Source: Helicobacteraceae bacterium | Lineage (GTDB): Bacteria; Campylobacterota; Campylobacteria; Campylobacterales; Sulfurimonadaceae | NCBI GenBank assembly: GCA_027063225.1 | Contig: JAMOSG010000015.1 | Location: 1 to 49,860 of the forward strand | Reading direction: 5' to 3' | Length of the DNA: 49,860 nt | Shown: positions 6,629 through 13,787 of the stretch, one piece after another | Layout of the letters: each line of letters opens with the position of its first letter | How positions within the stretch are numbered: the stretch's first letter is position 1 | Position numbers and translations under genes: made by a program | The notes under the pieces: model-generated | What the model was told of the DNA's origin: nothing | The model's database searches: none | What the model saw: the letters and a program-made list of their open reading frames with translations, nothing else

Positions 6629-7793
6629 TCTTTTCCTTTTTAATAATTATTTGGTGTAAAACCCTCTCACTCTCAGGCATCAAAAGTTTCATTTTATAAG
6701 TTGTTAAAGAGAGTGTTTTTATCTCAAACGCTATCTTGGCGTTTTGCAGTACATTTATAGCTTGCGTTAGATTACTAAGTGTTACAAAGTTTGCAACTAT
6801 AATGCCATCTTCGTCTAACCTCTCATAAAGGTATGCAAGCTCTGCTATAACACTCTCTCCACCACCACCTATAAAGATTCTTTGAGGGGTGCTTTGCTCC
6901 TCTTTGTAGTGCTGTGTTGCATCACCACAATAAAGCTTAGCATCACACACAAAATGGTTTTTGAGATTTTGCTCTATAAACTCACAACGCTGTTGCTGTT
7001 TTTCAAAAAGTATGGTTCTTACTTTATAGCGTTTATACGCTTCTATGGAACAGCTTCCACTCCCTGCACCTATGTCCCATAAAAGTTGGTTTGGCTCTAG
7101 CTCAAGGCTTACCAAAGAGAGGTGGCGTTTGTAGCGTTTGGTTATCATTCCACGTTCTGTTTCAAACTCCTCATCTTCACTTATGACACTCTTTGGAGTA
7201 AATAATCTCTCTATTAAAATTACATAAGGTTGTTCTAAATCAAATGCACGGTAGCTATAGTCAAAAATGTTTATCTGCTCTATCACCTCATCGCTATACC
7301 CTAGTTTGTACCCTATGGTTACTTTGATGTCGTGAGGTTGCAGATAGTGCATCAACTCTTTGAGTTTTTCTATGGAGTTTTTGTCACACAACACAAGTGT
7401 AAACTTTTGCGTTAAAAATTTAGAAATATCAAGCTCTTTTCTTCCATGAAGTGAAAGTGCCTCCACCTCTGCATCGCTAAAGAAGAGTTTTGACTGTATA
7501 TAACGCAAAGAGGAGGTGTTGTCTATCATCTTTACATATTGTGGTGGAATCTTTTTTGCCAAAAGGGTTCCAGCACTAAAGAAAAAGGGGCTTCCTGTAA
7601 CTACATACAAGATATTTTGCTTCTCATAGTTTGCTAAGATGTACTCTTTTGCATCTCTAAAGGAGAGTTTTTTTATACTCTCCCCCTCCTCTTGAAAGTT
7701 TGCATCACATACCACTACATCAAAATCGTCAATGCTAAGTGTGATGTTAGAGAAGTTGTACTCCCCCATACCATTGCCAATAATTGTTACCAT
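6618..7793 (-). CDS. cbiET: Fused cobalt-precorrin-7 C5- and precorrin-6B C15-methyltransferase/decarboxylase
   Basis: 391 aa fusion equivalent to CobL. The N-terminal half (about 1-195) is the CbiE tetrapyrrole methyltransferase domain, with VTIIGNGMGEYN and a VVTGSPFFFSAG segment. The C-terminal half (about 205-391) is a CbiT class-I SAM fold with LLWDIGAGSGSCSIEA binding SAM and IFIGGGGESVIAEL. Together they add the C5 and C15 methyls and decarboxylate the C12 acetate. The gene ends inside cbiF and begins 3 bases after the MTH1187-like stop, so tight co-translation is likely. The expected partner reductase CbiJ is not seen beside it. Confidence 0.93.
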   Translation of the reverse strand: MVTIIGNGMGEYNFSNITLSIDDFDVVVCDANFQEEGESIKKLSFRDAKEYILANYEKQNILYVVTGSPFFFSAGTLLAKKIPPQYVKMIDNTSSLRYIQSKLFFSDAEVEALSLHGRKELDISKFLTQKFTLVLCDKNSIEKLKELMHYLQPHDIKVTIGYKLGYSDEVIEQINIFDYSYRAFDLEQPYVILIERLFTPKSVISEDEEFETERGMITKRYKRHLSLVSLELEPNQLLWDIGAGSGSCSIEAYKRYKVRTILFEKQQQRCEFIEQNLKNHFVCDAKLYCGDATQHYKEEQSTPQRIFIGGGGESVIAELAYLYERLDEDGIIVANFVTLSNLTQAINVLQNAKIAFEIKTLSLTTYKMKLLMPESERVLHQIIIKKEKSDG

Positions 7794-7796
7794 ATT

Positions 7797-8123
7797 TTAC
7801 TTCTTTACTTCTCTTTGCAGTGCTTTTTCAACTGATTCTATCTTTGATTTTAGTCTATTTTCTTTATTATGACGGATATCAAATTTGAGTGATGAATAAA
7901 CCCTATCGCAATCTTTTACCTGCTCATATGCAAGTTCTATAACATCGAGTGCTTCACGCATAGTATTTGTCTCTATCACTGTTCCCATAGGTGTAAGTTG
8001 ATACTTCACACCACTTTTTTCTATCGCATCTACTATCTTTGCAACCTGTTTTGAAACAGATGAGCCTTCACGGCAGTTATCGCTTGTTGGAAACATTGCA
8101 AACTCTAAAAGTACACTTAACAT
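7797..8123 (-). CDS. MTH1187/YqgV-family (DUF77) thiamine-binding-type protein
   Basis: 108 aa, matching the small ferredoxin-like-fold MTH1187 family (PF01910). It begins LSVLLEFAMFPTSD, has GVKYQLTPMGTVIET and ends near VYSSLKFDIR. Family members bind thiamine or related small ligands and form tetramers; the physiological role is poorly known. The ribosome site (AAGGAG) is strong. It sits inside the cobalamin operon between a small membrane protein and cbiET, which suggests a ligand-sensing or chaperone role in cofactor synthesis, but this is inference only. Confidence 0.85.
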   Translation of the reverse strand: MLSVLLEFAMFPTSDNCREGSSVSKQVAKIVDAIEKSGVKYQLTPMGTVIETNTMREALDVIELAYEQVKDCDRVYSSLKFDIRHNKENRLKSKIESVEKALQREVKK

Positions 8124-8132
8124 TTCTACTCC

Positions 8133-8417
8133 TTAATTGTGTTTATTTTTGACCATTTCATATAAATAATTGTGCATATCAAAATACCCTATAAGCATCT
8201 CAAACATCATTCTCCAAAAAAGTTGCATCATTAAAAAAACTAAAAAAAGATACAGTAGTAATTTGAGTTTGTTTTTAGATCGATACGCTTTGTAAAGGAA
8301 TCTTACTTTCTCTTTGTAAACCCACAACAACACAGGCAGAAAAAAAACTCCTATATAATAAAAGAGGATTAAAACTTTTGGGGTTATGAAGTTTTGGAAT
8401 GTTAAAAAATCATACAT
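8133..8417 (-). CDS. Small membrane protein, DUF4282-like
   Basis: 94 aa with two hydrophobic helices (about 12-34 and 51-75). The opening FITPKVLILFYYIGVFF and the later FWRMMFEMLIGYFDMHNYLYEM resemble the DUF4282 family, whose members have a conserved ITPK and an RxxxExxI pattern in two-helix membrane proteins. Function is unknown. It follows cbiD by 6 bases and precedes the MTH1187-like gene by 9, so it is an integral part of the cobalamin operon. A role in membrane placement of pathway enzymes or metal delivery is speculative. Confidence 0.7.
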   Translation of the reverse strand: MYDFLTFQNFITPKVLILFYYIGVFFLPVLLWVYKEKVRFLYKAYRSKNKLKLLLYLFLVFLMMQLFWRMMFEMLIGYFDMHNYLYEMVKNKHN

Positions 8418-8423
8418 TATTGT

Positions 8424-9500
8424 TTAACCTTTAACTTTGATCTTATACGGTAAAGTAATCACATCAATAGTATCATATCTTATATCTAAATCTCTAGACC
8501 ATAATTGTAATTGAACTAATGCTTTATTAGAAATAATTTTAACAAAATCTTCTTTATGCTCTAAAATCTCCAACACCCCCTTAAGTGTTACAAACTCCCC
8601 CTCTAAAGTTACACCTAAATCCTCATCAAGCCACTTTTTTATCTCATCAAAATCTATCCCACCAAAACGGTTATGAGTGTTTTTTGCACCTTGTGCAACT
8701 TTAGCCATCTTTGCAACACTTGTTATAAAAACTATCTTTTTAAAGTGGTGTTTTTTTAGTTTTGCTAAAGCATCATACACAAAGTTTCCAATCTCTACTA
8801 TGCTTGTTTCATCATATAGCTCTTTTGCAAAATCTACTGCTGAGTTTCCAAGGGTAAAAACTATAACATCTTCATTAAATGCAGCTGCAACACTTATCTC
8901 TGCTTCTATGCTATCTATATACGCCGTAGCTGAGACTGGCTTTACAATTCCCCTTGTTCCTAAAATGCTAATACCACCAACCACCCCAACCTTTGCGTTT
9001 GCAGTATCTTTGGCTATAACCTCTCCATTTTCTACACTAAAAACTGCATGTAACTCCCCTGTTGCATCAGCTACTACACTTTGTGCATTTTGTTGCATCA
9101 TCAAAAGTGGCGTTGGGTTTATCGCTGGATAATTGGGGGCAATCTTAAGCCCTTTTTTTGTAACCACGCCAACACCCTCTCCTGCCCAAATGTACAAAGA
9201 GAGATTATCTATTTTTAAAAGTGTTGGGGTTTGAACTTTGAGATTTTTTGGAGGCATTTGCAAAAGTTTGCAAGAGATTTTTGCCCCCTTTGTAACATCA
9301 AGGTCATCATTATCCCCTTTAATGCTACTAAAACAAAACTCCCCCTCATTTTCTACCTCTATAAAAGCAGAGATATTTTGAGGTAAAACAATCTCTAAAG
9401 TATCATATATTTTTCTCTCAAAGTAGTGGTTTAAACAAGCTACAAGCGTTGCTGTTGCGTATGTTCCTGTTGTGTAACCAAAGCGGAGTTTTTGTGCCAT
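8424..9500 (-). CDS. cbiD: Cobalt-precorrin-5B C1-methyltransferase
   Basis: 358 aa, the normal CbiD length. It starts with the diagnostic LRFGYTTGTYATATLVA and has TVAKDTANAKVGVVGGISILGTRG-like central glycine-rich sequence, then FTLGNSAVDFA and AKMAKVAQGAKNTHN. CbiD uses SAM to methylate C1 in the anaerobic route and is unrelated to CobF, so it fixes which pathway is present. It starts 6 bases after the 2Fe-2S gene. Confidence 0.95.
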   Translation of the reverse strand: MAQKLRFGYTTGTYATATLVACLNHYFERKIYDTLEIVLPQNISAFIEVENEGEFCFSSIKGDNDDLDVTKGAKISCKLLQMPPKNLKVQTPTLLKIDNLSLYIWAGEGVGVVTKKGLKIAPNYPAINPTPLLMMQQNAQSVVADATGELHAVFSVENGEVIAKDTANAKVGVVGGISILGTRGIVKPVSATAYIDSIEAEISVAAAFNEDVIVFTLGNSAVDFAKELYDETSIVEIGNFVYDALAKLKKHHFKKIVFITSVAKMAKVAQGAKNTHNRFGGIDFDEIKKWLDEDLGVTLEGEFVTLKGVLEILEHKEDFVKIISNKALVQLQLWSRDLDIRYDTIDVITLPYKIKVKG

Positions 9501-9506
9501 AAGTGT

Positions 9507-9956
9507 TTAGTTATACACCTTCATAGGTATAAACATCTCACTACCAAGTTCATCAAGCAAAACTCTATCTTCACTTAGTGCTAAAAACAGTTCTCTCCAC
9601 TGCTCATCGCTGTATTTATGGGTATGTTTTAGCCACAAAGCATTGTTTTTTGCATTGCCATTTGCTTGCGTGTTTTCTGTTATTTGGCATACTTGACGAA
9701 ATCTACACGCTCCATAACACCCTGTGCGACTCACTTTTATACGGTTTTTTCCTTTGTTAAGTCCCATCTCTTTAAGTATTTCACGTAGATGTGTTGCTTT
9801 GTCTATTTTCCCAGCTTTAGAGCATCTTTCATCATCACATATCATAAGAAGTGTTTTGTAGTGCATTATAGGGCGATTTGGATCAAAATCTTTTGGTTTA
9901 CAAGCATAACCTTTAACCACTTCATTACCCATCTCGTTTATGAGTTTACTTCCCAT
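9507..9956 (-). CDS. Thioredoxin-like 2Fe-2S ferredoxin-domain protein in the cobalamin operon
   Basis: About 149 aa. Cysteines lie in LMICDDERCSKAG and in RTGCYGACRFRQVC, the C-x4-C plus distal C-x3-C layout of thioredoxin-like [2Fe-2S] proteins, with an additional Cys after them. A C-terminal helix (DEQWRELFLAL) is also family-like. Similar redox proteins accompany cobalamin genes in other bacteria (CbiW-type), but I cannot assign it firmly. I placed the start at ATG 9956, preceded by GGGAA; an ATG at 9980 would extend it further into cbiC. It may supply electrons to a pathway step such as reduction of cobalt or precorrin-6A. Confidence 0.75.
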   Translation of the reverse strand: MGSKLINEMGNEVVKGYACKPKDFDPNRPIMHYKTLLMICDDERCSKAGKIDKATHLREILKEMGLNKGKNRIKVSRTGCYGACRFRQVCQITENTQANGNAKNNALWLKHTHKYSDEQWRELFLALSEDRVLLDELGSEMFIPMKVYN

Positions 9957-10659
9957 TATATTTCCCAAACTCCGAGTCATAATCTTTTATAAGCCTGTAC
10001 GCAGCGTGGAGTGATGCAACAACCATAGTAGAAGCACCATAACGCCCCTCTAGTATAATCCCCTCACATCCAAAGTGCTCCATAAACTCACGTCCGTACT
10101 CTTTTGACTCTACAACATTTACAAATCCAACAGGAAAAAGCAACAGTATTACATTATCTAAATTTATATTTAATCGTATGAGGGTATTTATAGCTGCATA
10201 AATATAAGTTGGTGCATTTCCACATGCAAGTACCATTGGCTCATCTTTAAATTTTTCTATGGCTAACTCAACTGCAGCATAACTTCTTGTTGTTTCGTTG
10301 CGTTTTGCCATTGCAAAAACTTCAGGTTCATTGACATAACAAATAACCTCATTTTGATACTTTTTAAGGTAAAACTCACTCAAACCTGAGCGAATCATAT
10401 TGGTATCAACTATAATTTTTGCTTTTTTCTCTAGCAACTCTTTGAGTTTTAACATTGCATTAGATGAAAAGTAGATATTGTCTATAACCTGTTCAAAACA
10501 AGTTGTTGTATGAATAAGGCGTTCAACCAAAGCTCTTTCATTTTCATCAAAACGATCAAAACCTTCATATTTAACCGCTTCAGCATAAATCATCTCAAAA
10601 GATTTTACACTTATGGCATCACCTATATTTATTGGGGGTTCTTGTAGTTTAAATTCCAT
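9946..10659 (-). CDS. cbiC: (Cobalt-)precorrin-8 methylmutase
   Basis: 237 aa. It moves the C11 methyl to C12, giving (cobalt-)cobyrinate. Motifs include IIVDTNMIRSG, CYVNEPEVFAMAKRNETTRSYAA, LACGNAPT and the FPVGFVNVVESK segment. The catalytic histidine in the known family lies in a RS-linked motif near the N-terminal third; HTTTCFE here fits. It is the first gene of the operon running to cbiF, with a well-placed TATAAT at plus 10686-10691. Its end overlaps the start of the 2Fe-2S gene by about 10 bases. Confidence 0.94.
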   Translation of the reverse strand: MEFKLQEPPINIGDAISVKSFEMIYAEAVKYEGFDRFDENERALVERLIHTTTCFEQVIDNIYFSSNAMLKLKELLEKKAKIIVDTNMIRSGLSEFYLKKYQNEVICYVNEPEVFAMAKRNETTRSYAAVELAIEKFKDEPMVLACGNAPTYIYAAINTLIRLNINLDNVILLLFPVGFVNVVESKEYGREFMEHFGCEGIILEGRYGASTMVVASLHAAYRLIKDYDSEFGKYNGK

Positions 10660-10685
10660 TATCTATTCCATTTTAGTTGTTAAAT

Positions 10686-10714
10686 ATTATACACTCTGCA
10701 CAATTCAAAGTGAA
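10686..10714 (-). promoter_or_regulatory. Probable promoter of the cbiC-cbiF operon
   Basis: On the minus strand a perfect TATAAT (plus 10686-10691) is preceded at 17 bases by TTCACT (plus 10709-10714), a partial -35 match. The predicted start is about 20 bases before cbiC. The leader is too short for a cobalamin riboswitch, so control, if any, would be by a DNA-binding protein. Confidence 0.55.
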
Positions 10715-10752
10715 CTTTACTAAAAAAGAATAAATAACGGTACGATTACTCT

Positions 10753-10917
10753 TTATTTATTTTCAAAAACATTAAAAAGAATATGCTTAGGAACAATTTT
10801 TTGCTCAACTTGCTCCACATGAGAACTTGCTTGAAATGAATTGTGATATATACGATACCCAAACACAGAAGCAACACTAAAAAGGGAGATAGCACTTACA
10901 AGTATAATTTTATTCAT
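10753..10917 (-). CDS. 54-aa exported or membrane-anchored small protein
   Basis: Short ORF in the 370-base gap between cbiC and bluB. It has an N-terminal hydrophobic stretch (KIILVSAISLFSVASVFG) followed by a polar tail containing HVEQVEQKIVPKHILF. A ribosome site (AGGA) lies about 9 bases upstream of the ATG at 10917. The signal-like N-terminus and intact frame favour a real gene, but there is no family match I recognise. It reads toward cbiC and could be cotranscribed with that operon. The rest of the gap holds only promoter sequence. Confidence 0.55.
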   Translation of the reverse strand: MNKIILVSAISLFSVASVFGYRIYHNSFQASSHVEQVEQKIVPKHILFNVFENK

Positions 10918-10995
10918 TAAAAACCGTCCTAAAAAAATTATTTTTAATATTATATATTTTTTTTTATTAAAATAAACATATTAACTATAAATTTG

Positions 10996-11001
10996 TATAA
11001 T
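10996..11001 (+). promoter_or_regulatory. Probable bluB promoter (-10)
   Basis: A perfect TATAAT lies 27 bases before the bluB ATG in an AT-rich stretch. No clear -35 element is visible. It probably drives the bluB-cbiK-cbiA run. Confidence 0.6.
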
Positions 11002-11027
11002 CATTTAAAAAATGTTACTAGGTTTCT

Positions 11028-11660
11028 ATGCAATTCACAAATAAAGATACTCAAACACTCTTAAATATAATGCGTCTTCGTCGCGATGTGCGTGGCAATA
11101 GGTTTTTAAACACCCCAATAGAAGAAGAAAAACTCCAACTCATTTTAGAATCAGCCCTTTATGCACCCTCTGTTGGGTACTCTCAACCTTGGAAGTTTGT
11201 AATTATTAAAAACCAACAACTCAAACAAAAAGTTGTGCAAAACTTTACAACTCAAAACCAAAAAGCAAAAAATATTTTCAAAGACTCTCCCCTTTATTCG
11301 CAACTTAAACTCGAAGGAATTAAAGAAGCACCCATAAATATTGCCGTTTTATATCAGCACCCACAAAAAAAGGTTCTTGGAATGACCTCTATGGATAAAA
11401 TGGGTGAATACAGCGTTGTGTGTGCTGTGCAAAATATGTGGCTTATGGCACGCTCACTCAATATTGGAATTGGGTGGGTGAGTATTTTAGATGAAAAGCA
11501 ACTCCTTAGAGATATTAACGCAAACAAAAACTCCAAACTTATTGCCTATTTATGTGTTGGATATGTCAAAGAGTTTTTAGATGAACCTGAGCTTAAAACT
11601 CTTGGTTGGGAGCAACAAAAACAGCTTCAAGAGTGTGTTGTTACAATAGATAAAGTATAA
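11028..11660 (+). CDS. bluB: 5,6-dimethylbenzimidazole synthase
   Basis: 210 aa nitroreductase-fold flavoprotein. The RRDVRGNRFL motif, SVGYSQPWKFV, MDKMGEYSVVCAVQNMW, IGWVSIL and YLCVGYVKEFLDEPELKTLGW are BluB hallmarks distinguishing it from ordinary nitroreductases. BluB uses FMNH2 and O2 to convert the flavin itself to 5,6-dimethylbenzimidazole, the lower ligand of cobalamin. It heads the bluB-cbiK-cbiA operon. Its need for oxygen next to an anaerobic-type corrin pathway fits a microaerobic lifestyle. A separate finding takes up this point. Confidence 0.93.
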   Translation: MQFTNKDTQTLLNIMRLRRDVRGNRFLNTPIEEEKLQLILESALYAPSVGYSQPWKFVIIKNQQLKQKVVQNFTTQNQKAKNIFKDSPLYSQLKLEGIKEAPINIAVLYQHPQKKVLGMTSMDKMGEYSVVCAVQNMWLMARSLNIGIGWVSILDEKQLLRDINANKNSKLIAYLCVGYVKEFLDEPELKTLGWEQQKQLQECVVTIDKV

Positions 11661-11681
11661 TTCCAAAAAAAAGGTTTTTTT

Positions 11682-12521
11682 ATGAAGCGTTATAGACACT
11701 ACGATAAAGAGAGTGCCATTATTTTATCTTGTTTTGGTTCAGTGATAGAACAAGAGAAATATTTAGTATTTGAGGAGTTTGTAAAACAATCTTTTCCAAA
11801 TATAGATGTTTTTACTGCATTCTCTTCAAAAATGGTTATAAAAGAGTTAGCAAAACAAGGGCAACACTACAAAAACCTCCCACAAGTGATGGCCGATGTA
11901 GATATGCTTGGATATAAACGTTATGTTATTGCAAGTGTTAATATCTTTCCAACAGATGAGCATGAAGTGCTTATTAAAATGGTGCAAGGGTTTCAAAACT
12001 TTTCACTTGCACATATTCGCTACACAAACCCTCTTTTGCAAAAAACAAAAGAGAGTTCCATTTACTTAAAACAGCTCGATGAAAGGATCCGCCAAAACAC
12101 ACCAGAGGCTATAAACCTCTACATTATTCACGGTGTTCCTGTTTTAAATCTTGCTGGACTTGAAGCGGTAAAATATACAAGTGAATTTTTACAACTCATA
12201 AACGAAAACAACCTCACATGCTCACTTGAAGGGGAGTTTCCATTTTTTGCTATTAAAGATGCAATTAAACGTGAAATTTTAAAAAGAGCAAACAACAAAA
12301 GAGCAAAAGTTAATATTGTCCCAATGCTTTTAGTAAGTGGAAACCACTACGATAACGATATGAAAGAGATACGTGATGAAGTTGCAACATACGCAGATGC
12401 ACAACTTGTAGAATCTTTCACGCAAGATAAAAAATTCAACCTTATTGAACAAGAGGAAGTAAGAGAGATTTTTAGAAAAAATATAGAGATAGAGCTTATA
12501 AAAGTTGGAGCATTACGTTAA
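11682..12521 (+). CDS. cbiK: Sirohydrochlorin cobaltochelatase (CbiK type)
   Basis: 279 aa. CbiK inserts Co2+ into sirohydrochlorin, the first dedicated step of the anaerobic route. Features are ILSCFGSV at the start, FTAFSSKMVIKELAKQG (the S-x-M-I motif after the first strand), IIHGVPVLN and PMLLVSGNHYDNDM, the last two carrying the two expected metal-site histidines. It has no signal peptide, so it should be cytoplasmic. It ends with a TAA that directly abuts the ATG of cbiA, so the two are translationally coupled. Confidence 0.9.
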   Translation: MKRYRHYDKESAIILSCFGSVIEQEKYLVFEEFVKQSFPNIDVFTAFSSKMVIKELAKQGQHYKNLPQVMADVDMLGYKRYVIASVNIFPTDEHEVLIKMVQGFQNFSLAHIRYTNPLLQKTKESSIYLKQLDERIRQNTPEAINLYIIHGVPVLNLAGLEAVKYTSEFLQLINENNLTCSLEGEFPFFAIKDAIKREILKRANNKRAKVNIVPMLLVSGNHYDNDMKEIRDEVATYADAQLVESFTQDKKFNLIEQEEVREIFRKNIEIELIKVGALR

Positions 12522-13787
12522 ATGGCTTATGGTGTTGTCATAAGTGCAACAAGCTCCTCTGGGGGCAAAACGCTTCTTAGTACTGCATTGTTACACTATT
12601 TTAAAAAAAGTGTTCGCCCCTATAAGTGTGGACCAGATTTTATAGACCCGCAATTTCACCAAAAAATTGCACAAACTCCCTCTATAAACCTTGATGGTTT
12701 TATGCTCAATAAACAGCAACTTCAATGGATGTTTAGCCACTATATGGACAAAGATATAGCTATTATCGAGGGTGTTATGGGGTATTATGATGGAATGGAT
12801 AAACAAAGCAGTGCTTACGATATTGCAAAAATGCTTCAAATTCCATCACTTTTAATTTTAGATGCTTCAGGAAGCTACATAACTATAGCTGCGGTGCTTA
12901 AAGGGTTGGTCGAATTTAGAGCAGACAACACCATTAAGTTTATTGTGTTAAACAAAGTAAGCTCAGCGATGCACTATGAGCTTATAAAAAAACATATAGA
13001 AGCAGAACTTCCCAACATTATTGTACTTGGGTGGATTGTAAAAGATTTGCCACCCCTTAGTTCACGCCATTTAGGGCTAGACCTAGAACAACTAAGCCAA
13101 CTAGACCTTCAACAACTCTGCGATGCAGTTTTAGAGCATATAGATATAGAACTTCTCCTAGAATATGCAACAATAAATCTACCACATACCTCTTGCTACC
13201 CTTTTGAAAAAATAGAGCAAAAAAATCAAAAATGTGTTGTAGTATATGATGAAAACTTCTCTTTTTTATACCACGATAATTTAGCCTTTTTACAAGAGCG
13301 TTACAAAGAGGTAAAATTCATCTGTGCAACAAAAGATGAAACAATTCCAACAGATGCAGAGCTTGTTATACTCCCTGGAGGCTATGTTGAAACACAAGAG
13401 AGTTTTGCAAGAATTAAAAATTCACATAACTTTAAAACTTCACTTCAAAAACATGCAAAGGCTAAAAAATCAATCTACGCAGAGTGTGCAGGGCTTATCT
13501 ATTTAGGTAAAAATATAGATGAAAAACCAATGAGTGGGATTTTAGATATTGAGTTTAAACTCAAAGAAAAAAGGCAAAGACTAGGCTACTACAAAGAGCT
13601 TAACTACCAAACAAAACAGATCACTAAAGGGCATGCTTTTCATTACTCTTGTGTTGTTCATGCACCACAAGCAGATGGTGGACTTTACAAAGTTTCTCAA
13701 AAAAGTATCAAAGATGGTGCATGGAGAGAGGGAAATATTTATGCCACTTACCTCCATACATTATGGAGAGTAAGTGCTAGGTTTTAG
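12522..13787 (+). CDS. cbiA: Cobyrinate a,c-diamide synthase
   Basis: 421 aa. ATP- and glutamine-dependent amidation of the a and c side chains of (cobalt-)cobyrinate. The N-terminal synthetase domain has SATSSSGGKTLLS, a P-loop variant, and YKCGPDFIDPQFH. The C-terminal glutamine amidotransferase domain has LPGGYVE and AECAGLIYLGK, with the nucleophilic Cys in AECAG, and HAFHYS plus YLHTLW near the end. It is complete and is the last gene of the bluB operon; it abuts the stop of the convergent 702-aa gene with no gap. Confidence 0.94.
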   Translation: MAYGVVISATSSSGGKTLLSTALLHYFKKSVRPYKCGPDFIDPQFHQKIAQTPSINLDGFMLNKQQLQWMFSHYMDKDIAIIEGVMGYYDGMDKQSSAYDIAKMLQIPSLLILDASGSYITIAAVLKGLVEFRADNTIKFIVLNKVSSAMHYELIKKHIEAELPNIIVLGWIVKDLPPLSSRHLGLDLEQLSQLDLQQLCDAVLEHIDIELLLEYATINLPHTSCYPFEKIEQKNQKCVVVYDENFSFLYHDNLAFLQERYKEVKFICATKDETIPTDAELVILPGGYVETQESFARIKNSHNFKTSLQKHAKAKKSIYAECAGLIYLGKNIDEKPMSGILDIEFKLKEKRQRLGYYKELNYQTKQITKGHAFHYSCVVHAPQADGGLYKVSQKSIKDGAWREGNIYATYLHTLWRVSARF

